8,868 bases of DNA from NCBI GenBank assembly GCA_050245975.1, contig JBFWWW010000168.1, positions 1 through 8,868 of the forward strand. The letters run 5' to 3'. The stretch comes from JBFWWW01 sp050245975 (GTDB lineage: Bacteria > Pseudomonadota > Alphaproteobacteria > Rhizobiales > Hyphomicrobiaceae). The position numbers and the translations under genes are program-made. The notes beneath the pieces are model-generated. The model saw nothing but the letters and a program-made list of their open reading frames with translations. It was not told the origin of the DNA and did no database searches. Below, piece by piece: positions 6,755 to 8,868 of the stretch; the first letter of the stretch is position 1; each line of letters begins with the position of its first letter.

Positions 6755-7170
6755 TGATCCTCGGCATCGGCAACGATCTCATCGATATCCGGCGTATTGA
6801 TGCGGCCATAGTGCGCTTCGGCGATCGGTTCCTGGCGCGTGTCTTCACCCCGGTCGAGCGCCAGCGCTCGGACCGCAGGGCGCAACGCGCCGCATCCTAT
6901 GCCAAGCGGTTCGCAGCGAAGGAGGCTTGCGCCAAGGCTCTGGGAACGGGGCTGCGTCGCGGCGTCTACTGGCGGGACATGGGCGTCGTCAATCTGTCGT
7001 CGGGCCGTCCGACGATCGCGCTGACCGGCGGCGCGGCCGAGCGCCTGCGCCGCCTGGTTCCGCCCGGCTGCGAGCCCCGCATCGATTTGACGCTGACCGA
7101 CGACTTTCCGCTCGCGCAGGCGATCGTGATCATATCGGCAGTGGCGGCGGCACCAGGCGCCCCTACATAA
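6754..7170 (+). CDS. acpS: Holo-[acyl-carrier-protein] synthase
   Basis: AcpS transfers 4'-phosphopantetheine from coenzyme A to a serine of acyl carrier protein, activating it for fatty acid synthesis. The 138-aa product has the family length and both metal-binding motifs: ILGIGNDLIDIRRI at 2-15, with Asp8, and AKRFAAKEACAKALGTG at 50-66, with Glu57. The C-terminal half follows with the LSSGRPTIALTGGAAERL segment (81-98). Its conserved histidine/serine region is diverged (DLTLTDDFPLAQAIVI where S-x-S/T-H-D/E is usual): LTLTDD keeps the pattern of a short beta strand but has Asp where His is common. The ATG shares one base with the pdxJ stop (TGATG), with AGG at 6741-6743 and CGGGAG at 6729-6734 as weak ribosome sites, so translation is probably coupled to pdxJ. 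The reading frame is open far upstream inside pdxJ; that part is a shadow. A possible terminator follows. Confidence 0.95.
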   Translation: MILGIGNDLIDIRRIDAAIVRFGDRFLARVFTPVERQRSDRRAQRAASYAKRFAAKEACAKALGTGLRRGVYWRDMGVVNLSSGRPTIALTGGAAERLRRLVPPGCEPRIDLTLTDDFPLAQAIVIISAVAAAPGAPT

Positions 7171-7171
7171 G

Positions 7172-7209
7172 CGCGGCACGGCCGGACGGCGGCCTGGCCG
7201 CGTTCATTT
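7172..7209 (+). terminator. Candidate intrinsic terminator after acpS
   Basis: CGCGGC at 7172-7177 pairs with GCCGCG at 7197-7202; inside, GGCC 7180-7183 pairs with GGCC 7191-7194 around a 7-base loop, with a 2x2 internal mismatch between the stems. The tail TTCATTT (7203-7209) is T-rich for this genome. It begins two bases after the acpS stop. The stem is interrupted and the tail short, so strength is uncertain. If real, it separates pdxJ-acpS from lepB-rnc-era. Confidence 0.35.
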
Positions 7210-7236
7210 GCCGGGCCCCGGGCAAAGCGCTATACG
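7208..7236 (+). promoter_or_regulatory. Candidate housekeeping promoter for lepB-rnc-era, with an inverted repeat
   Basis: TTGCCG at 7208-7213 and TATACG at 7231-7236 are separated by 17 bases; each matches four of six bases of the sigma-70 consensus with ideal spacing. Transcription would start near 7243, giving a leader of about 78 bases before the lepB TTG. An inverted repeat TTTGCC (7207-7212)/GGCAAA (7221-7226) spans the -35 box and spacer and might be an operator or chance. It overlaps the tail of the acpS terminator candidate. Confidence 0.4.
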
Positions 7237-7309
7237 AAACGCGCGGGGACGGGGCCCAAGCCGCTTCGGGCGACGCTGGCGCTGCCGGATCAAGAACGCG
7301 AGACAAGAA

Positions 7310-7315
7310 AAGGAG
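7310..7315 (+). promoter_or_regulatory. Strong Shine-Dalgarno that fixes the lepB TTG start
   Basis: AAGGAG at 7310-7315 lies five bases before TTG 7321. It is the best ribosome binding site in the window and is preceded by an A-rich stretch. No other in-frame start lies between it and the catalytic motif except ATG 7453, which is the catalytic-site methionine, so the TTG start is well supported. Confidence 0.8.
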
Positions 7316-7320
7316 CGAGC

Positions 7321-8085
7321 TTGGAAACCAAGATCGCGAAGGCCGGCGATGGCGGCTGGCGTGAAACCGCAAAGATCGTCGTGCAGGCGCTGTTGCTGGC
7401 GCTGGTCGTGCGCGTGTTCTTCTACCAGCCCTTCAACATCCCCTCCGGGTCGATGAAGTCGACGCTGCTGGTGGGCGACTATCTGTTCGTGTCCAAGCTG
7501 TCCTACGGCTACAGCAAATATTCCTTCCCATTCAGCCTCGATCTGTTCGAGGGGCGCATCTTCGCCTCCATGCCGAAGCGCGGCGACGTGGCCGTCTTCA
7601 AGCTGCCGCGCGACAACTCGACCGACTTCATCAAGCGCGTGATCGGTCTGCCCGGTGACGAGATCCAGATGCGCGGCGGCGTGCTCTACATCAACGGCAA
7701 GGCCGTGCCGAAACAGCGCGTGGACGATTTCGTCTATCACGACGAGGACGGCAAGGAAGTGCATGTCCCGCGCTTCGAGGAAACGCTGCCCAACGGCGTC
7801 AAATATCGCGTCCTTGATGCCGAGCCGGACGGCGCTTTCGACAATACCGCGGTCTACAAGGTGCCGGCCGGGCACTACTTCATGATGGGCGACAACCGCG
7901 ACAACTCGACCGACAGCCGCGCGTCCTGGGGCGTCGGGTATGTCCCGTTCGAGAACTTCGTCGGCCGCGCCGAGATCATCTTCTTCTCGGCAGCCGTCGA
8001 TGAGCCGCATGTCTTCGGGATGCTGAGACCGTGGACCTGGCCTGGCGGCATACGCTGGTCGCGCTTCTTCTCGCTCGTCCGCTGA
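7321..8085 (+). CDS. lepB: Signal peptidase I
   Basis: LepB cleaves signal peptides from proteins exported by Sec or Tat, acting on the periplasmic face of the inner membrane. The 254-aa product starts at an uncommon TTG behind a strong AAGGAG. It has a short cytoplasmic N-terminus, one membrane helix about 17-35, then the catalytic domain. Conserved boxes: PSGSMKSTLLVGDYLFVSK (41-59) with nucleophile Ser44; RGDVAVFKLP (87-96); DFIKRVIGLPGDEI (102-115) with general base Lys105; and GDNRDNSTDSR (190-200). The residues about 126-180 form the variable insertion between boxes; the C-terminus is short and basic. One membrane helix and this length are usual for alphaproteobacterial LepB, against two helices and 324 aa in E. 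coli. rnc follows after 11 bases, so the two are likely in one operon. The TTG start may lower translation of an enzyme needed in small amounts; that is inference. Confidence 0.96.
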   Translation: METKIAKAGDGGWRETAKIVVQALLLALVVRVFFYQPFNIPSGSMKSTLLVGDYLFVSKLSYGYSKYSFPFSLDLFEGRIFASMPKRGDVAVFKLPRDNSTDFIKRVIGLPGDEIQMRGGVLYINGKAVPKQRVDDFVYHDEDGKEVHVPRFEETLPNGVKYRVLDAEPDGAFDNTAVYKVPAGHYFMMGDNRDNSTDSRASWGVGYVPFENFVGRAEIIFFSAAVDEPHVFGMLRPWTWPGGIRWSRFFSLVR

Positions 8086-8096
8086 GACAGGGTCAG

Positions 8097-8807
8097 ATGG
8101 CCGTCCTCGGGAAGATCCGGGATCTCGAGACGCGGCTCGGCCACAAGTTCAGGGATCGCGCCTTGCTCGCGCGTGCGCTCACGCATGCCAGCGTGCAGGC
8201 GACGCGCAACGGACACAACGAGCGGCTGGAGTTCCTTGGCGACCGGGTGCTCGGCCTCGTCATCGCCGAGCTGTTGACGGAGCGCTTTGCCACCGCCAGC
8301 GAGGGCGAGTTGGCGCGCCGGTACAATCGGCTGGTGCGGCGCGAGACATGCGCCAAGGTCGCCCGTGCGCTCAGGCTCGGGTCCTTCCTCAACCTGTCGG
8401 AATCGGAAGAGGAGAGCGGCGGCCGCGACAAGGATACGATCCTGGCTGATGCCTGCGAGGCCGTTCTTGCCGCTGTCTTTCTCGAAGGCGGGTTCGTGAA
8501 GGCGCGCGAGACGGTGCGCCGGCTGTGGGAGGACGAGGTGGGACGGCTGCCGGCCGAGACGGTCGATGCCAAGTCGGCCCTGCAGGAGTGGGCCCAGGGA
8601 CAGGGCCTCGACCTGCCGACCTACAGCGAGGTGGCGCGCGATGGTCCCGACCACGCGCCGCGCTTCACATCCGAGGTGAAAATCAAGGGGCGCCGGCCGG
8701 CCCGGGGTTCAGGCGCGAGCAAACGGATCGCGGAGCAGGCGGCGGCAACCGAACTGCTGTGCCGTGAAGGCGTGTGGTCGCGTGAGCCGGGGAGCGGCGA
8801 GAAATGA
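8097..8807 (+). CDS. rnc: Ribonuclease III
   Basis: RNase III cuts double-stranded RNA, processing the rRNA precursor and some mRNAs. The 236-aa product has the catalytic domain at about 5-150 and a double-stranded RNA-binding domain at about 156-224. The signature HNERLEFLGDRVLGL (40-54) supplies Glu42, Glu45 and Asp49; Glu69, Asp118 and Glu121 (LADACEA) complete the acidic metal site by alignment to the E. coli enzyme. The signature has Arg50 where E. coli has Ser, a change I believe is common in alphaproteobacteria. The RNA-binding domain contains the DAKSALQEWAQGQG start and the GSGASKRIAEQAAA end. I chose ATG 8097 because AGGG lies four bases upstream and the protein then begins near the conserved part; GTG 8031 would overlap lepB by 55 bases and add 22 residues with no family resemblance. 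The stop overlaps the era start (ATGA). Confidence 0.96.
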   Translation: MAVLGKIRDLETRLGHKFRDRALLARALTHASVQATRNGHNERLEFLGDRVLGLVIAELLTERFATASEGELARRYNRLVRRETCAKVARALRLGSFLNLSESEEESGGRDKDTILADACEAVLAAVFLEGGFVKARETVRRLWEDEVGRLPAETVDAKSALQEWAQGQGLDLPTYSEVARDGPDHAPRFTSEVKIKGRRPARGSGASKRIAEQAAATELLCREGVWSREPGSGEK

Positions 8808-8868
8808 GCGCGCCTGGGACGCAGACACGCTTCGGATTTGCAGCCATCATCGGCGCGCCGAACGCCGG
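8804..8868 (+). CDS. era: GTPase Era, first 21 residues (3' end outside window)
   Basis: Era is a GTPase that binds 16S rRNA near its 3' end and helps 30S subunit maturation. The visible residues include TRFGFAAIIGAPNAG, which is the start of the Era GTPase domain up to the P-loop (GAPNAGKS expected; the window ends after the second glycine codon begins). ATG 8804 overlaps the rnc stop by four bases (ATGA), and GGGGAG at 8789-8794 gives a ribosome site nine bases upstream. The rnc-era pair is conserved across many bacteria and couples rRNA processing with ribosome assembly. The other P-loop GTPase with a similar motif, Der, does not occur behind rnc, so Era is the clear choice despite the short length. 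Confidence 0.92.
   Translation, partial: MSAPGTQTRFGFAAIIGAPNA

Noticed and set aside
7171..7320. A possible small gene or structured RNA in the acpS-lepB gap
   Set aside because: No frame has a ribosome site and family-like content, and the paired elements present are explained more simply as terminator and promoter candidates.
8031..8096. N-terminal extension of RNase III from GTG 8031
   Set aside because: It lies inside the lepB coding region, adds 22 residues unlike RNase III, and ATG 8097 has a nearby AGGG site and the usual protein length.
1..8868. Mobile elements, CRISPR array, tRNA or phage genes
   Set aside because: I saw no transposase or integrase motifs, no regularly spaced repeats of CRISPR size, no terminal inverted repeats around the GGDEF-EAL gene, and no tRNA-like cloverleaf.

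Overview
The window reads as a high-GC alphaproteobacterial chromosome segment. It has an alphaproteobacterial-type RNA polymerase omega subunit next to a single bifunctional (p)ppGpp synthetase/hydrolase, followed downstream by the pdxJ-acpS-lepB-rnc-era run known from rhizobia and relatives. The Rsh N-terminus and its cysteine-less C-terminal region also fit this class. I cannot name a genus from sequence alone.

Layout, left to right: the 3' part of rpoZ (1-339, +); a 181-base gap with two small hairpins; rsh (521-2761, +); a membrane PAS-GGDEF-EAL protein on the opposite strand (2768-5074, -), meeting rsh tail to tail with 6 bases between stop codons; a 281-base divergent intergenic region with an AT-rich patch and a small direct-repeat cluster (5075-5355); a DUF2062 membrane protein (5356-5913, +); pdxJ (5954-6754, +) and acpS (6754-7170, +) joined by a TGATG overlap; a 150-base gap holding a possible terminator and a possible promoter; lepB (7321-8085, +, TTG start with a strong Shine-Dalgarno sequence); rnc (8097-8807, +); and the first 65 bases of era (8804-8868, +), joined to rnc by an ATGA overlap. 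No tRNA, rRNA, CRISPR array, insertion sequence or phage gene is visible.

The genes are mostly growth-coupled housekeeping functions: transcription (omega), stringent response (Rsh), vitamin B6 synthesis (PdxJ), activation of acyl carrier protein (AcpS), removal of secretory signal peptides (LepB), RNA processing (RNase III) and 30S ribosome assembly (Era). The item that stands out is the GGDEF-EAL gene, which lies in reverse orientation inside this otherwise co-directional neighbourhood, beside the (p)ppGpp gene. Its EAL domain keeps all the phosphodiesterase residues, whereas its GGDEF domain keeps the signature motif but has lost the inhibitory site and other cyclase positions. It is best read as a c-di-GMP phosphodiesterase with a regulatory, possibly GTP-sensing, GGDEF domain. 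I see no clearly undescribed multi-gene system here.
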